The notes under the pieces were generated by a model, which was not told where the DNA came from, made no database searches, and was given only the letters and a program-made list of their open reading frames with translations. Source: Syncephalastrum monosporum B8922 (lineage: Eukaryota; Mucoromycota; Mucoromycetes; Mucorales; Syncephalastraceae). Taken from it: DNA of 64,000 nt. Numbering within the stretch: the stretch's first letter is position 1; every line of letters begins with the position of its first letter. Location of the stretch: contig JNEN01000751.1 in NCBI GenBank assembly GCA_000697355.1, positions 1-64,000 of the forward strand. The letters are read 5' to 3'. Shown here piece after piece: positions 22,061-34,639 of the stretch. A program made the position numbers and the translations under genes.

Positions 22061-23354
22061 TGAAAGCGGTATGAGTCAGAAGGAAAAAAATGAAAAAGAG
22101 AGAGAGGCAAGTTCCTTGCAATCGTCTGCGCAGAAGATTGCATTTTCGTTTCTGTGCAACGCACTGACTTCATGTGACACCCAGACACGACGGGTCATTT
22201 TTTGTGCAAAGTTTAAGAGTAACGCTTATTGCAAGCGAACTTTCATTTCTATCTGAAAAGCGCGTTCTTTCGTACTAAAAGTCATCATATGCCATGTGTA
22301 CTATATCCAGTGCCATGATGAAGGGGAAGTATCTGAATGTTCTCGTGGTGATTGATTATGTCTCACTTGCTCAATCGTGGTCAACGTGTAACAAACATAA
22401 TATCATACCCACTCAAATACCGAGAGCTTAGTGCAAGTATTGGCAACAGCAGATCAGCTCACAGACTTAAAAGCATGCCATGCTCATCATTTTAATGGCG
22501 TCAAAAGCAAGTGGCTGGTATTGAGTTGAAGTACATAGTTGACATCTGAATCATACTCTCCAGATAGAGTCTCCCAAGACTGACAAATGGATAAGGCAAT
22601 AAAACCGTGGTAAACGTATACATTCAGCCCGTAACATAAAAAGTTTTGCCTCAAGAACATGTTTTCTAGGCAAACCCAAATATCCATCCATGCCAGAACC
22701 ACCCCGCTTTTCGGTAGGCACGCTCTTCTTGTGCAGTCAAATCGCACATGGAACAAAGAAATGTGTCTCGTTTCAAAGCCACTTTATTTATCGATAGCAT
22801 TCATAAACATAATCCTTCGTTCACGCATAGCAGGCAGTAGGACCTGTTTTTAAGAGAAACGATCGTTAGCAACCCTCTTCGGGAGAGCAGTTTGCACGCA
22901 AAGGTTGAGAAGCGAGGGGTCCATTTGCCATATCAGTGAGCAAATCAGAGTTATAAGAAACACGGATAATTCTCCTCAAATAAAAAAAGCTTCATCATGG
23001 AGAAAACGGTACCCCTTCCTCAACCATGCTGTATCATCATACCTGTTATACTTGAAGAAGTGAAACGAAAGATATAATAAGTAGAGAGGTTTATAAAAGA
23101 AAGAAGTATCCGTGAAAAAAAAATTTTTTTTTCCCCTCTTCAGGTCTTTTTCTAAATTGAAGTCCAGCGAAGAAAAGGATATATTCCGCTTGCTTGCGAC
23201 ATTAATCGTGTAGATCTTTTTATCTTTCGAGATCATAACACACGCTATGACAGGATTATGCATAAGAAAAAAAGGCCTTATTCTACTGATTTCTGTATAA
23301 GATAAGTGGACAAAAAGGATGTATTCATATATGCATGCTTTGATGATACTAGCG
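22061..23354. other. Intergenic, no gene seen
   Basis: AT-rich 1.3 kb between the RhoGAP 5' end and the tricalbin 3' end, with an aaaaaaaaattttttttt run near 23116-23134. No coding signal found. Confidence 0.4.
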
Positions 23355-26300
23355 TTAGACAGGGATGGTGGAGAACTCCAATTTGATACGGATTTGACCG
23401 CTGCCCGGTGGAGATAAAGGAAGCCATTGCTCGGATGTTGTCCTCTCCGTGGGCTGAACGAGGTCCCAGATGTTACACTGAGCTACTCCAAGATTCACTG
23501 CCTTCTTGACGCGATTATAGTCTTTGACTTTGAGAATGAGCGCAACAGGCTCTCCCGTCACCGTCTGCGTAAATGTCTCATCCCACGTGGGTGCCAGCGT
23601 CTTGAAGATCGTCTGGGTACGATACACGGAGTGCTTGCCTAAGCGTACCTTAACATACGGATCGCTGGTGCCACTCTTGTCTACGCCAGGCAACCCGCGT
23701 GCATCGACGATGGTGACTTGAAGCATGCCAGGCACACCTGTGCTATCGCTGAGCGGATGTTCATATCCTTCCATGGAAGAGGCGATCGTCGACGCGCCAT
23801 CCAAACTCGCGCGCTGAGGTGCGAACGAGACCGAGCCCGAGTCAGACGCGGTGCGGCTATGCAGAGATTGCTCGTGAATTAAACTGGAGGAGGAAGTGGA
23901 GGCGATGGGTTGGATATCAGACGGCTGGCTCTTCTGTTCCAGGCTCGACATCGTCATGCTCGTGTACATGCGTGTGGTTGATCCAAGCACGGTGTTCTGC
24001 GTCTTGCGCCTGGAAAGAAGCTGTGGCTGCCAGAGGAAGCGTACGCGCACCGTGCCTGAGACGCCAGCGACTCCGTCCAGCGGAATTTCCACGTCGCGCG
24101 CAGCAAAGCTTTCTACCATGTCTCCTCTCAACGTGATACCACCCGAGCCTACAGCATCATTTGTAAGCGATCAAAAGGCGTACACCACTTGTTATATATT
24201 ATACCAATGGGTTCATGTCCTTGGATATGATTCCAATCAAAGACCTCAATACGGAAGCTTGCTGTCACACGTGATTGCTGGTATTCATTGGACGCATGTT
24301 AGCGTCGGCCTATCGCGCATTCCCTTTCAGCTACTTACAATAGGCACGGTGAACTGCTCGTGCTTCCACACAGGATTCAGTGATTTCTTCACCACAGCAC
24401 TCTTGTGTACGCGATCACCGTTGACCGTAAATACAACATACGGGTCACTGGTACCTGTCAAGATATGTTACATCATAAGCTGCGAAGAAATATACCACGA
24501 GCATGGATAAAATCAAGCCTTACCACTCTTGTCGGCAGCCTTCAAATTGACAGCCTTCAGCAGAGTTACCGTGAGTTGGCCCTGGTCTAGACACACACAG
24601 AGAGAGAGGAGAAATCATTTTGAGTTGATGGCGCTAACATGATTCTACTAAGTGACTTACTGTCAATGCTCTCGTCTGGGTTCAGCTCATAGGCACTCAT
24701 GGGTATATAGTTGAAGCTCAGGCGAATACGCGCAGCTCCATCGGCTCCAAAGAGATTGAACCACTCTCCCTCGTCCTCTTTCTCGTTACCTTCCATAGCA
24801 AGGTCGCCCGTCTGTTGATGTTGTTGTCTGCGCTTCTTTTGTATATAACGCACGATGCTGCTCGTACTGTCCACCCAGTAGCCGAGCTTGGCTTCGTCCT
24901 TCTCATCCGTCAAGGCTGACTTGACTTCGATCGCCACACGCGAGATATCCGCTTCCTTGATGAATATATCGGACATCTCGCCAAAATGCAGGTCGGTTCC
25001 CTTCAAGCGAGCCGTCTTGTACTGGGGACTCAATGAGTCGGCCATCACTTGGCAGTAAGCGTACGCATGGCGAGACAGCTGAACTTGGTGAATCTTGATA
25101 CGCAGGACGCCGCATGCATAACAAGCGAGGTCCACCAAGTCATCCGGCGTGTACCTGATATAGGCATCGTGCAAATCTTTGACTGCGTGTGTCTGCACCT
25201 GAGCTGGTAAGGACAAAGTGACATCGGCGACTGGCTGAGATGCGGGTTCACCGGGTTGCTGCTCTTCATCCTCGGTAGGAAGCGCCGGTCGTGGCTTGGG
25301 AAGGGCCAGAGTAGGATAGAACTCGGCTGTATATCGCAGCTCTCCTTTGCCAGGTCGGCGGTCCACGGAGCGTAGCTGGACCCATCTAATATTGCACCGT
25401 TTAGACGACCGGCAGATTGCGTGATGCGTGATGCGTTAAGCTTCCATGAGCTACTTACTGGTCAATCTTGACCCCGGAAGGATCATACCACTTGTCTGGA
25501 TCTTCATTTTGGTCACCTACGCACAGTTTGATCAGACTGTAGACATCCACGTCAACTAGGCCTAGCGATTTGTCACGCGTGCGTGCGTTCCAGTCCATGA
25601 CTTCCAGCACCAAGTTTTCTTTTGGAGAATGGATGGGCACGTAGTGCGTCTCACCCCATTCGGGCGATAGATTGTTATCGACCACGGCCGTGCGTGCGCG
25701 TATTTGTGCTCCGGAGAGGACACGCACATACGGATCCGACTTGCCCCCCGTGACATTTTCCACATTGCGCAGGTCTCTTGCTTGCCAGAATGTAAAGCGC
25801 ACAACACCGATAGGAGCGGCTATGCATCCATGTGAGATGAGAAAACAGTATGAAGCACGCTCCCAGATTAAACTTACCTTCGTAGCCATGGCCACCTAGG
25901 CCTTCCGTGAGACCCGTCATGACCACCGGTTTCCATTCGGCACTGAACCGAATCTGGCCCACAGGCTTGTCCTCGCGAGTCAGCTGCCACCAGCCTTCGT
26001 TTTCTTCTTGGCGCTTGAAAATATCCGAGAGATTGGCCGTCCAGCTTCCCAGGGTATCATCGTCATGAACGTTCCGCTTGTCCTTGACTTCGACTCGGAT
26101 AAAGACATCATTTCGATCAAGCACCACGACTTCGCCAGGAACTTCAAAGACCGGATTTGTGTCGAGCCACTGGACGGAAGTTTTTATCTTCTCTTGGCCA
26201 TTCACGATAACTCGAACATAGGGGTTGACTCTTGCATGCATGCCTAAAAGGCTATCGCATTCGTGAACAGTTAGACGGAGCACACCCGAGTCTAAGAGGA

Positions 26301-28341
26301 ATAATTAGTCATGCCCACGCGTTCTGATTCTATACGCATATGCACATACTAGATTCCGCGGCAGGTTCGATGGTGCCATCTTCACGTTTAATCGGCTTGG
26401 ATATAGGGAAGTAGCGCATGTCAAGCTTGACGTCGCTTACAGTTTTACCCTTGTAGAGTAGGCCCAAATCCCTATTAAAAAATAAAAAAAAATTATAGGC
26501 GTCAAAAGAGACATGCACGCACACATACATGTGCACAAGAATATACTTACAAACCCTCCTGTTGACAGCTATCTTCATCATCAAGCTCCCGTAAATCAAA
26601 GTAGGCTGTTGCGATCCGCTCGTCCTCGGTGCCGCCCTTTGTTTTCGTATTCAGTTCGAGGCAGAGCTGACAGCTGAGATTATTGAGCAGCAAAAAGCGC
26701 GTTTCATTCCAACTTGGCTCCAGCGTGTTTTCTTTGATACTGGTGCGACCAAGCTCGACACTGTTCTCCAGATAGAAGCGCATGTAGGGATTGAGCGGCT
26801 CTGAGCGTGCTGAATGGGACAAGGGCCCTTCGTCCGTCTCATAGATATTGTCGAGCGGGGTAGTGGAATATATCGTGACAGCGAGCACACCATTCGCCAT
26901 GGCTGGGAGCCGTTAGTAACGATGTAATGCGTAGTGTGTCTGATTTCGTGCCAGCTTACTTATATCGAGTTCACCCGCAAAGAATTTCTCAACGTCAAAT
27001 GTGAATACGTTGGGTGCATACATCATGGGACCCAGAATAGCGTGGGCTTGGTCCCGCACGATACCTTGGAGGCCTGGAATCTTCCATGGCTATTAGAATA
27101 CGCGAGTAACAGCAAGCACAAGTAACGGATACATACGATGCTGACATCGAAGCCAAAGGCATCTGTCCCAAAGGGCCGTAGGTTGTAATCAAAGACGGGC
27201 TTGTCAAGGAAAGAGGCCTCGAAAATCTTTGCATACGGGAACTTGCTCATGAAGCGGATCTTCACGCGCATGTAGCCGCGAAAGCTGATATCTTCCACAG
27301 TGACGGGGAGAACCGCACCGCCGAATTTCTTTGCCATGTGGATGTTTAGCACAATGCGGGGGTTGACGCGTCTGTCGCGCTCTTTCTCGGTCACGTCGGA
27401 CAGGTCGCCGGGGATGAACGAGACGCGCCAGTCCATGCACTGCGCACGGGGTTAATTGGAGGGTAGACTAGAAGAACGGGGACATACCACAGTATCCGGG
27501 TCTGTGTTGAGGTAGGTTTTGACGCTCTCGATGCGGAATGGCTTGGTGCCGAGGGTCAGCGTCGGCAGCCGGACAGATTCGACAAAGCTGGGAAGGTAGT
27601 CACCAATGACGATATCGAGATTCTCCAAAATGAGGGAGCACAAGACAGGCTCAAAGATGAGCCAGAACTTCCGCAAAAAGCTGTTCATCCACTCGACGGG
27701 CTCTTCATCCGCCTCAATCTTAAGCTTGGACAACTCGCGCTGCAAATCGTTCCGCTCGTTCGCACGAAAGCGCTGCAGGCTCATTTGGTAGTATATGGCT
27801 ACAAACAAAAAAAAAGAAAAAAGAAAAAGGTCGGCTCTTTGTGTAAGCAGAGCATTGACGAGCATAAAATGAAATAAATTGGCTTACACAGAGCAATGCA
27901 ACATGGCAAGACGAAGCCAAGGCTTACGCCGAGCTTGCCAAGCGAGAAAGCAAATACAGCGGTTAGAAACATGAGAGCCGCGTTGTGATACCACGCGCCA
28001 TAGAGAAAGCTGGGGACCTTTTGTTGGAGTAGTTCCTGCAACGACTTCCCTTGGCTCTTCTTTTCCTTGGAGGTGATAGAGAGGCCTTCCGCAGCGACAG
28101 ACTCGACAGCGTCTTGGAGGGGCTCGAGCAGCCAGGAAGGTAATGGGAGGGCATTAGGAGAAGTGGAAGAATGGTGAGGCCATTGCCCGGCAGAGGGCAA
28201 GTTGTCCTGTGCGTCGTCTATCACCGTGACCGCCGCCGCCGCACCATTCGCGTGTTTCTTTTGCTGTGTCGACTGGCGCTTTGACGAAGTTTTGTTTTGT
28301 TTGAGAGTGCCAGACTCTGGTTGTGGGTTGTCAGGAGCCAT
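23355..28341 (-). CDS. Tricalbin / extended synaptotagmin (SMP + five C2)
   Basis: ER-plasma membrane tether and lipid-transfer protein. Thirteen exons all agree in phase and give 1405 aa: 27888-28341, 27488-27798, 27137-27439, 26960-27089, 26551-26902, 26350-26471, 25878-26291, 25459-25819, 24661-25385, 24524-24586, 24339-24454, 24205-24277, 23355-24148. An ER hairpin lies at residues ~121-151. The SMP lipid-binding domain spans ~160-400 (EWMNSFLRKFW, LGTKPFRIESV, KIPGLQGIVRDQ). Five C2 domains follow, starting near 402, 560, 697, 1060 and 1282. C2-3, C2-4 and C2-5 keep DPYV and Asp-rich loops; C2-1 and C2-2 look poor in Ca2+ ligands. Start 28341 was chosen; an in-frame ATG at 28383 would add 14 hydrophobic residues. 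Yeast tricalbins carry three to four C2 domains, so this one is long. Confidence 0.93.
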
Positions 28342-29092
28342 GAATGGGAAAAGGACAACAGGGAGTAACCGAATGACACGCAAAAGTGACGCCCCCGCCC
28401 TTCACTTTAGGTAAAACGGGACTTGGCGGGCCGGACGGAGTCTGGTAACACATCATGCTTCGAAGAGCAAATTTATCATGAATTAGAGGGACATCATAGT
28501 AACACTGTGTTTTGTACTATCTCCATTGTACGTTGCTCTGTATACGAGGTTGAGTATGCTATTCACAAATGAATAAGAAAAGCACAAGTGCGATTCGTCG
28601 TGCCATTGAATTGCTGCTATTCACAATACCATTTTCTGAATGACTATCTCGATAAGCTCAAAAAAAAAAACCATATACAACACCGTACTGCTAGCTAAGT
28701 CTGCGTATAAGAACTCATCATCTTCTCTAATATTGGAGATCATTCAATACTTTCCATAAGGAAGTCAGACTTCACACCAAAGACTGCTTCCCTGCTCAAA
28801 ATGAAGATGGCACACACGTGGCTACGAGCAGAAAATTTCTACAGTACAGTGTGAAATACCCTCCAACAGATCCCACAGGTACGCAGTGCTTGAATATCGC
28901 TGTCTTGAAATGAATATGATACGTGGAAGTTTCATTTATAACTTTGTGGGTGCTGTTGAACTGCCAGCCGCTGTCAGTATGATTGGTTCTGAAATGCCGC
29001 CTGCGGCCACAAAAAAATATTTTTTTTTTTTGGCATTTGATATATACAGTTTCACTCTTCATTTTTTCTTTCTTCTTTTTGACGTACACACG
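28342..29092. other. Divergent intergenic region
   Basis: Shared upstream region of tricalbin (minus) and PXR1 (plus). A gatatatacag motif sits about 55 bp before the PXR1 start and a T-rich patch at 29055-29080. No other gene seen. Confidence 0.4.
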
Positions 29093-29829
29093 ATGGGCCT
29101 GGCCGAGGTAAAAAACAAGCAGAAGCTCGGTCCCGATCCGAACAACTTGCACTGGAGCAACGGTACGTAATCAACGCAGATCGGGCCTTGGACTCAGGGT
29201 CTAATGCGTCATTCTTAGATCAAAGCAAGTTTGGTTTCCGCATGATGGCCAAAATGGGGTGGACTCCGGGCAAGGGCCTCGGCGTAAACGAAGACGGCAT
29301 GCAAGGGCACATCAAGATCAAGCTCAAGGAGGATACGCTCGGCCTGGGTGCGAACAAAAACGCCGATGCAGACAAGCCAACGCACACAGACGTCTTCTCA
29401 CAGCTCCTGGCCAACCTGAACGCTAATACCGAGGCAACCAAGAACGACGAGGACGAAAAGGACGCGGACGTCGACAAGAAGGAAAAGAAGAAGCGGAAGA
29501 AGTCGTCGTCCTCGGATGACGAGGATGACAGCAGCAGCAGCAGCAGTGATCGAAAGACCAAGAAGAGCAAAAAGGAAAAGAAGGCCAAAAAGGAGAAGAA
29601 GGACAAGGAGGAGAAGGCAGACAAGAAGAAGAGTAAGAAAGAGAAGAAGGAGAAGAAAGAGAAAAAGGCCAAGAAGGAGAAGAAAGACAAGGAAGAGGAA
29701 GAAGAAAAGGTTATGCAGCAAACAGCTGCGGCCATTCGCAATGCGGCGCGTGCCAAGTTTAGACGCTCCAAGAAGCTGGCTGCCCAAGATCAAGCTCGTC
29801 TTAACGAAATCCTCGGTATTGCCGCCTAA
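29093..29829 (+). CDS. PXR1: PinX1/Pxr1-like G-patch nucleolar protein
   Basis: Nucleolar G-patch protein that assists rRNA and snoRNA maturation and is thought to stimulate the DEAH helicase Prp43. Two exons (29093-29162, 29219-29829) give 226 aa. The N-terminus MGLAEVKNKQKLGPDPNN and the following KFGFRMMAKMGWTPGKGLG are the family signature, with G-patch glycines around residues 33-75 (GLGVNEDGMQGHI, LGLGANKN). The middle (residues ~105-195) is an extreme KKE/KKD-type charged repeat, as in yeast Pxr1, and a basic RAKFRRSKK segment precedes the C-terminus. An intron placed just before the G-patch and the Lys codon bias (AAG) look normal for the region. The identity is strong; which RNAs it acts on is family knowledge. 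Confidence 0.92.
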
Positions 29830-30376
29830 TACCATCCTACACCTAACTTACATCTTACTACACAACATCGTCCCCTTACTCCGGGAAAACTTGATAACCA
29901 TACCGACCCTCTCTTTTCCTTTTTCTTTACGTTCATACATACGCACAGCATGTTTGCATTTCTTTTTTAAAATATTGTATAGGCATCTCACATTTCATCT
30001 GTATCCAGCTTTTTTCTTTTTTTGTCTTCTGTGTGTGTTATACCGAGGAGAGGAAGTGGGCGTTTACAAACGAGATAGATGTGTTCGTTGATAAGAAGTC
30101 CATTGGGTGTTCTCGTTCTATTTGGATAGAAACCGAGCATTACCACTAGACACAGCTTAGCAAGAGACCAGCTTTTCGGCTTGTGTGATTTCCGCGCAAT
30201 CATCCACTCACATTCGGCTCGTTCTTTTATGTTTGTCATACGAAATGGGGATGCGCGTGGCTGGTCGAAAATATACCCGCTTAAAGATTTCCACGGCCGA
30301 CCAATGCCTTTTTGATTTTGTCATCTGAAATTGACTTGCAATCCCCCTTTTCTCCTTTTCCTATCTCGTAAGCATA
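29830..30376. other. Intergenic between PXR1 and thioesterase gene
   Basis: 3' region of PXR1 and 5' region of the next plus-strand gene; no coding signal or RNA gene seen. Confidence 0.4.
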
Positions 30377-31674
30377 ATGAGTGGCACTGAAGTAGCCTCC
30401 TCGGCACCATTGTATGAATTCGATCGCGCGACAAACACAACATACGTGGGCAAAACCTCCCGAGGCACCCACTTGTATGCAGGCACCGCCAGCCCCGTAA
30501 GCCATCATATAGAGTTTATTATCCCTAGGAGGGGCAATCGGCTCATCAGGAACGTGCTCTTTCTTCTCTAGGACTGGTGCATCGGCTCAGTGCCTCATGT
30601 AAGATGATATGCTTTCATTACAAGCTTATCATGGGATGATTCCACTCAAACGCTATCTTTTTAATTCTTCTGTCAGGGCGGATACGTGCTTGCCCTTGTG
30701 ACGGATGCAGTCCTGCGATTGTACAGCACGCGCTATCAAAAGGACCCTGTTGCACTGAACTGCTTCTATCTGCGCAAGACGGATATCAAGCCCTTTGTAG
30801 TCGAGGTCCAAGACGTGAAGACCAGCAGCAAGGGCTACTGTGTCGTGCGCGCCAGTCTGCTGCAGCCCAAATCAGACGAAGAGGTACGTCCAAGTCAGTC
30901 GTCAAGTCATGCACGTGAAATCTCATCATAGCCCTGTGTATCGTCGCACGCTAGGGTGTCTTGACGCACGTCGATGCATACGATGTCTCCGAATATATAG
31001 AAAAGGTGCAGACCGTGTTTACGATGGGCAACATGGACGCCGAGGAGGGCGTCACCAACTTCTATGAGCCTTATCAGGCCCCCAACCGTGAGCGCATGAC
31101 GCCCTTCAAACACGCCTTCATGGGTGATTTCCTCATTGGCAAGCTCGACCACTCCAACATTCCCAGCGAGGGCAAGGCCCAAGGCACACCCGAATTCCAC
31201 CAGTCCCTGCAATTCTCGGACGGACGACCGATCGACTTTAAGAGCATGCCGTACTGGTGCGATATGTTTGTCACGCCCCCGATCCTCCTCGGTCAGGAAG
31301 TGCTGGGCGGTAAGTGAAGCGTGATAGGCAGGAAAAGAGAGACAGAGAGAGAGCGGGTTTTTTGATTTTCATCTTTTCACCAGGCCCGGTGTGGTGCCCC
31401 ACCATGCAGCTGGAAGTCCAGTTCAAGCGGAAGCCCAAGCCCGAAGATAAAGAGGTCCTGACAAGCATCGTTGCCCCGCATATCATCAACGGCCGCTTCG
31501 ACTGCAGCGGCGGTGTCTGGGACAAGGACGACACCCTCCTCGCTTTGACAAGGTATGCATAACATACATTGACCACGGCCGCGCCTGCTGACTTCAGTCT
31601 ACCATAGACACCAATGCCTGATTGTGCCCTGGAGCCGGAATACCAAGACAGTCGCTCCCAAAGCTCGCTTCTAG
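30377..31674 (+). CDS. Thioesterase-like superfamily (hotdog) protein
   Basis: Six exons (30377-30496, 30572-30598, 30677-30883, 30955-31309, 31384-31552, 31608-31674) give 314 aa in frame. The fold is two hotdog domains of the acyl-CoA thioesterase (TesB-like) superfamily: the first half contains DWCIGSVPHGGYVLAL and HPVALN-type residues (here DPVALNCFYLRKTDI), and the second half FDCSGGVWDKDDTLLALTRH near the C-terminus, a typical end motif. Exon 2 is only 27 nt and encodes DWCIGSVPH. Members hydrolyse acyl-CoA or act in poorly known pathways; the exact substrate cannot be read from sequence. No peroxisomal signal is seen at the C-terminus (ends APKARF). It is probably cytosolic. Confidence 0.83.
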
Positions 31675-31966
31675 AGATACTGCAGAGGGTCGGCCGTCCA
31701 TGTACCTCTATCTAACTGTCATCATTTAGCATATGTGAACCTAAATCCTCCCTCACTCCGTTCTTTCGTGTTGACACACCATAATACTACGTCCTTAGAT
31801 CTTCTGTCCTGTATAAAGAACCTGTTTTCGCTCCTACAACCATCCACGCAAAAGTATCACTGCCTAAACCTTATTCATAAGAACAGCAAAAGAACAAACT
31901 CAATGGGGTATTATTTTTCTTGTGGAGCGTAGATATCTACGCTTTTGATATGGAGCGGGGCGGGGG

Positions 31967-34100
31967 TCATAACTGTATGGTAAACTGCTGTCCGCCTCCC
32001 GGATGCTGTAATAGGTCACTCTTATCATCCTCGTCGTTCTCTCGACCGTGTTTGCTCTTCTTGCTCAGCTGTCGACGTGGGTGAGGGCCCTCGGACGCAC
32101 GCTGTCGCTTTTTGATAATATCGGTCTTCATGGACAGAGGCCGCTTTTCTTGATGCAATTTGAGACTAATCATTTGTGGGGGGGGGGTTGGCAGGGGTTT
32201 AAGCGATCAGTATCTCAGTAAAATAAAGCATAAGCAAAAACTACACTACTTACTATAAGCCGCAGGCGTTGCACAAGGGCGCGCCTTCGTTATCTCGACG
32301 CCATAGCGGCGTCGTGCTCGTGCCACAATTGGTGCACACAGGCATGGTCGACTCACATTCCTCGCCTATGGCCATGGAGGCGCTGTTCAACTTGAGATGA
32401 CGGGGACGGGGCACGTTGTGCAGTTTCAAGCTACGTCCCCAGGTTAGAGATCATCATGTGCTTTGGCTTTGACTATGCAGCATGATATCTTCCACTTACT
32501 AGAGACCACATGCATTGCACAAGAGCTCGTCGTTGGCAGACCGGCGCCAAAGAGGGGTGGATGTCGTCTCGCAGTTGCTGCAGATAGGTTGCTTGCCTTC
32601 GGAGGGCATTGTATTGACAACATTCGCATGTTTGTTTGAGTTCACGGATTTCGAATGAGACGCCCATTGGGTTTCTTTCAGGAAAGGCGATTGGTTATGC
32701 GGGTGACTTTGATTGGAGTGGGTAGGCGCAAGTAGCCGCTCGGCAGACTCGAGTTTTTCGCGTGGAAGCATGGTCAATAATTTGTTGTGGAGTGTTCCAT
32801 GAGGCACGGGTGGCATGCTTGCGTCCGAGACGTAGACGGCCGTATCTATCGCTTCCTGGTGCTCCTGGTGCTCCTGGTGCCTCTGGTGTGGCTGTTGCTG
32901 CTGTTGCTGCTGTTGGTGTGGCTGCACATAGGCTGGCGTTCGTTCAGGCGTTGTAAACGCTGATTCGTCCCCCTCCGATGTAAAGTTGGACGGCAAAGGA
33001 TAGGCAGGCGTTGTCGAGGGAGACACTGTGGCGGATGACGATACCCACGATTGCGTTGGCTGTTGTTGCTGAGGCTGTTGCTCATGATACGCAGGATGAT
33101 GCTGGTTGTGGCTGTGGTGTCCTTGCTGCCTTCTCCACTCGGTCCAGTCGTAAGGTACCATATCGTCGAGTTGCATCTCTGCATAACTCGGAGTCGTGTG
33201 CTGCCCTGGTTCTGGATTCACCACACCCTGCATATCGATGCCATCGAGGATATCGACATCCAGCTCCACGACCTGGTCACATGCCTGATCTGATGTGTAC
33301 TGGTGCAGAGTAAAGTTTTCTGTCATTTGACGGGGTGGTGGTGCAGGTGGTGGCGGTGGTTGATAGTGAGGCGGTGTCTCTGCGACATATTGCATTGGCT
33401 GGTGTTGCTGTGGTGACGGACCGTTGCGGGAGGGAGCTGGCAACAGGATATCATAGGGCGCATCAAACGATTCCGCATCAGGAGCAACACATGCTGTGCT
33501 ATTGGTATTGGTATTGGTATTGCTATTGCTATTGGCAGTAATAACCGCGCTAGAGTGGTGTGACGAAGCGGGAGTGGCAAATGACGGATGAGTTGGCAGA
33601 TCAAATGTTTCCTGCGAGACCAAGCTGCGGTGCTTAGAGTCGGCATTTCTATCGATCACTCTATTCAGCCGCTCCAATGCCGTGTGATCATCACGCCTGC
33701 GGCTTCTGCCTTTTGTCGTCTTTTTATATTTTTCCTTGGCTTGTGGGTTCCTGCTTACAGCCGCAAACGTGCCCTCGGATGATATCTCTGGCGTCTGTGG
33801 CTCTTGCTCTTGCTGTATCTGTAGTGGCAGTTGTGGCTGTTGCTGCTGCTCCTGCTGCAGTTGTTGCTGTTGGCGTTCCATGCGCGCAGTGGACATTTTT
33901 TTTTGGTGGGCTCGTTTATCCATGACATTGTGGATAAACCACAAACGCCACGATAAGTTCTCCAGACGGCTTCCGTTCTCCAACGAGTCCTTGACTTTGG
34001 TACAGACGCGCCACGTCTGCGAAAGCTCATCCTCCGAGGTCAGATTCAGCAATGGCGCAAATGACTTGGTGCCCTTAATCTTGAGTACAATAGGCGCCAT
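31967..34100 (-). CDS. GATA transcription factor with two zinc fingers
   Basis: Nuclear DNA-binding regulator, 658 aa, from exons 32500-34100, 32254-32430 and 31967-32165. The N-terminus carries a conserved fungal AreA/GATA-associated segment (DUF1752-like): [13 protein letters not shown] then [13 protein letters not shown] (residues ~25-60). A long His/Gln/Pro/Ser-rich middle with poly-Gln follows. Two CX2C-X17/18-CX2C fingers lie near the end: [14 protein letters not shown] (residues ~508-533) and [14 protein letters not shown] (~570-595), the second followed by the basic [20 protein letters not shown] tail. Both fingers are interrupted by an intron at the same codon (CNACGLY), so the second arose by intragenic duplication including the intron. 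Likely binds GATA sites for nitrogen or iron control; which one is unclear because two-finger proteins in this phylum are poorly studied. Confidence 0.9.
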
Positions 34101-34639
34101 TATAAATGTAACTGAATCAAGCAAAGAAAGAAAAAAAGCAAGCAAGCAAGCAAAGAAAAGAAAAGGGAAGAAAAAGGAGGCGAGTTGGTTGGACTCAATC
34201 AGTCAGCCATGTTCTTGTACTGACCGCACCACTGACAGTCTTCACGTCTTCGCCATTACCTTGTCGAGGTACGCACGCACACAGCTCTTCTTATTTTCCT
34301 GTTTGTCTTTTTTTTTTCTCCTTTTTCCGTTGCCGTGTCTGGCAGATAAGTGGGAATCAAAAAGGATGGATAGAAAGTAAAAGAAAAGAGATGCGCCAGG
34401 AGAGATAGAGAGTAAGATAGAGAGAGTGAATGTGAGGGTGAGGCAGAGAGAGTGAGTGTGAGTGAAAAATAGGAAGGGAAAAAATATGTGTATAGCACTA
34501 TAATACTACACTGTACTTAGGATAAAAGTGGTAGTATACGTAGGAGAGGGCGGCGATGTGCCAATCATATGAACGTTGGATAAGGCTTATTCTCTTGATC
34601 TTTTTGGGCAGGCAGCTAACCCAGAACCAGACATCAATC
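34101..34639. other. Intergenic, simple-sequence rich
   Basis: GATA gene 5' region with aagcaagcaagcaagcaaag near 34137 and an A/G-rich stretch at 34375-34480. No gene seen. Confidence 0.45.

Noticed and set aside
29220..29835. Two long minus-strand frames opposite PXR1
   Set aside because: They are Phe/Leu/Ser-rich shadows of the Lys/Glu repeat on the plus strand.
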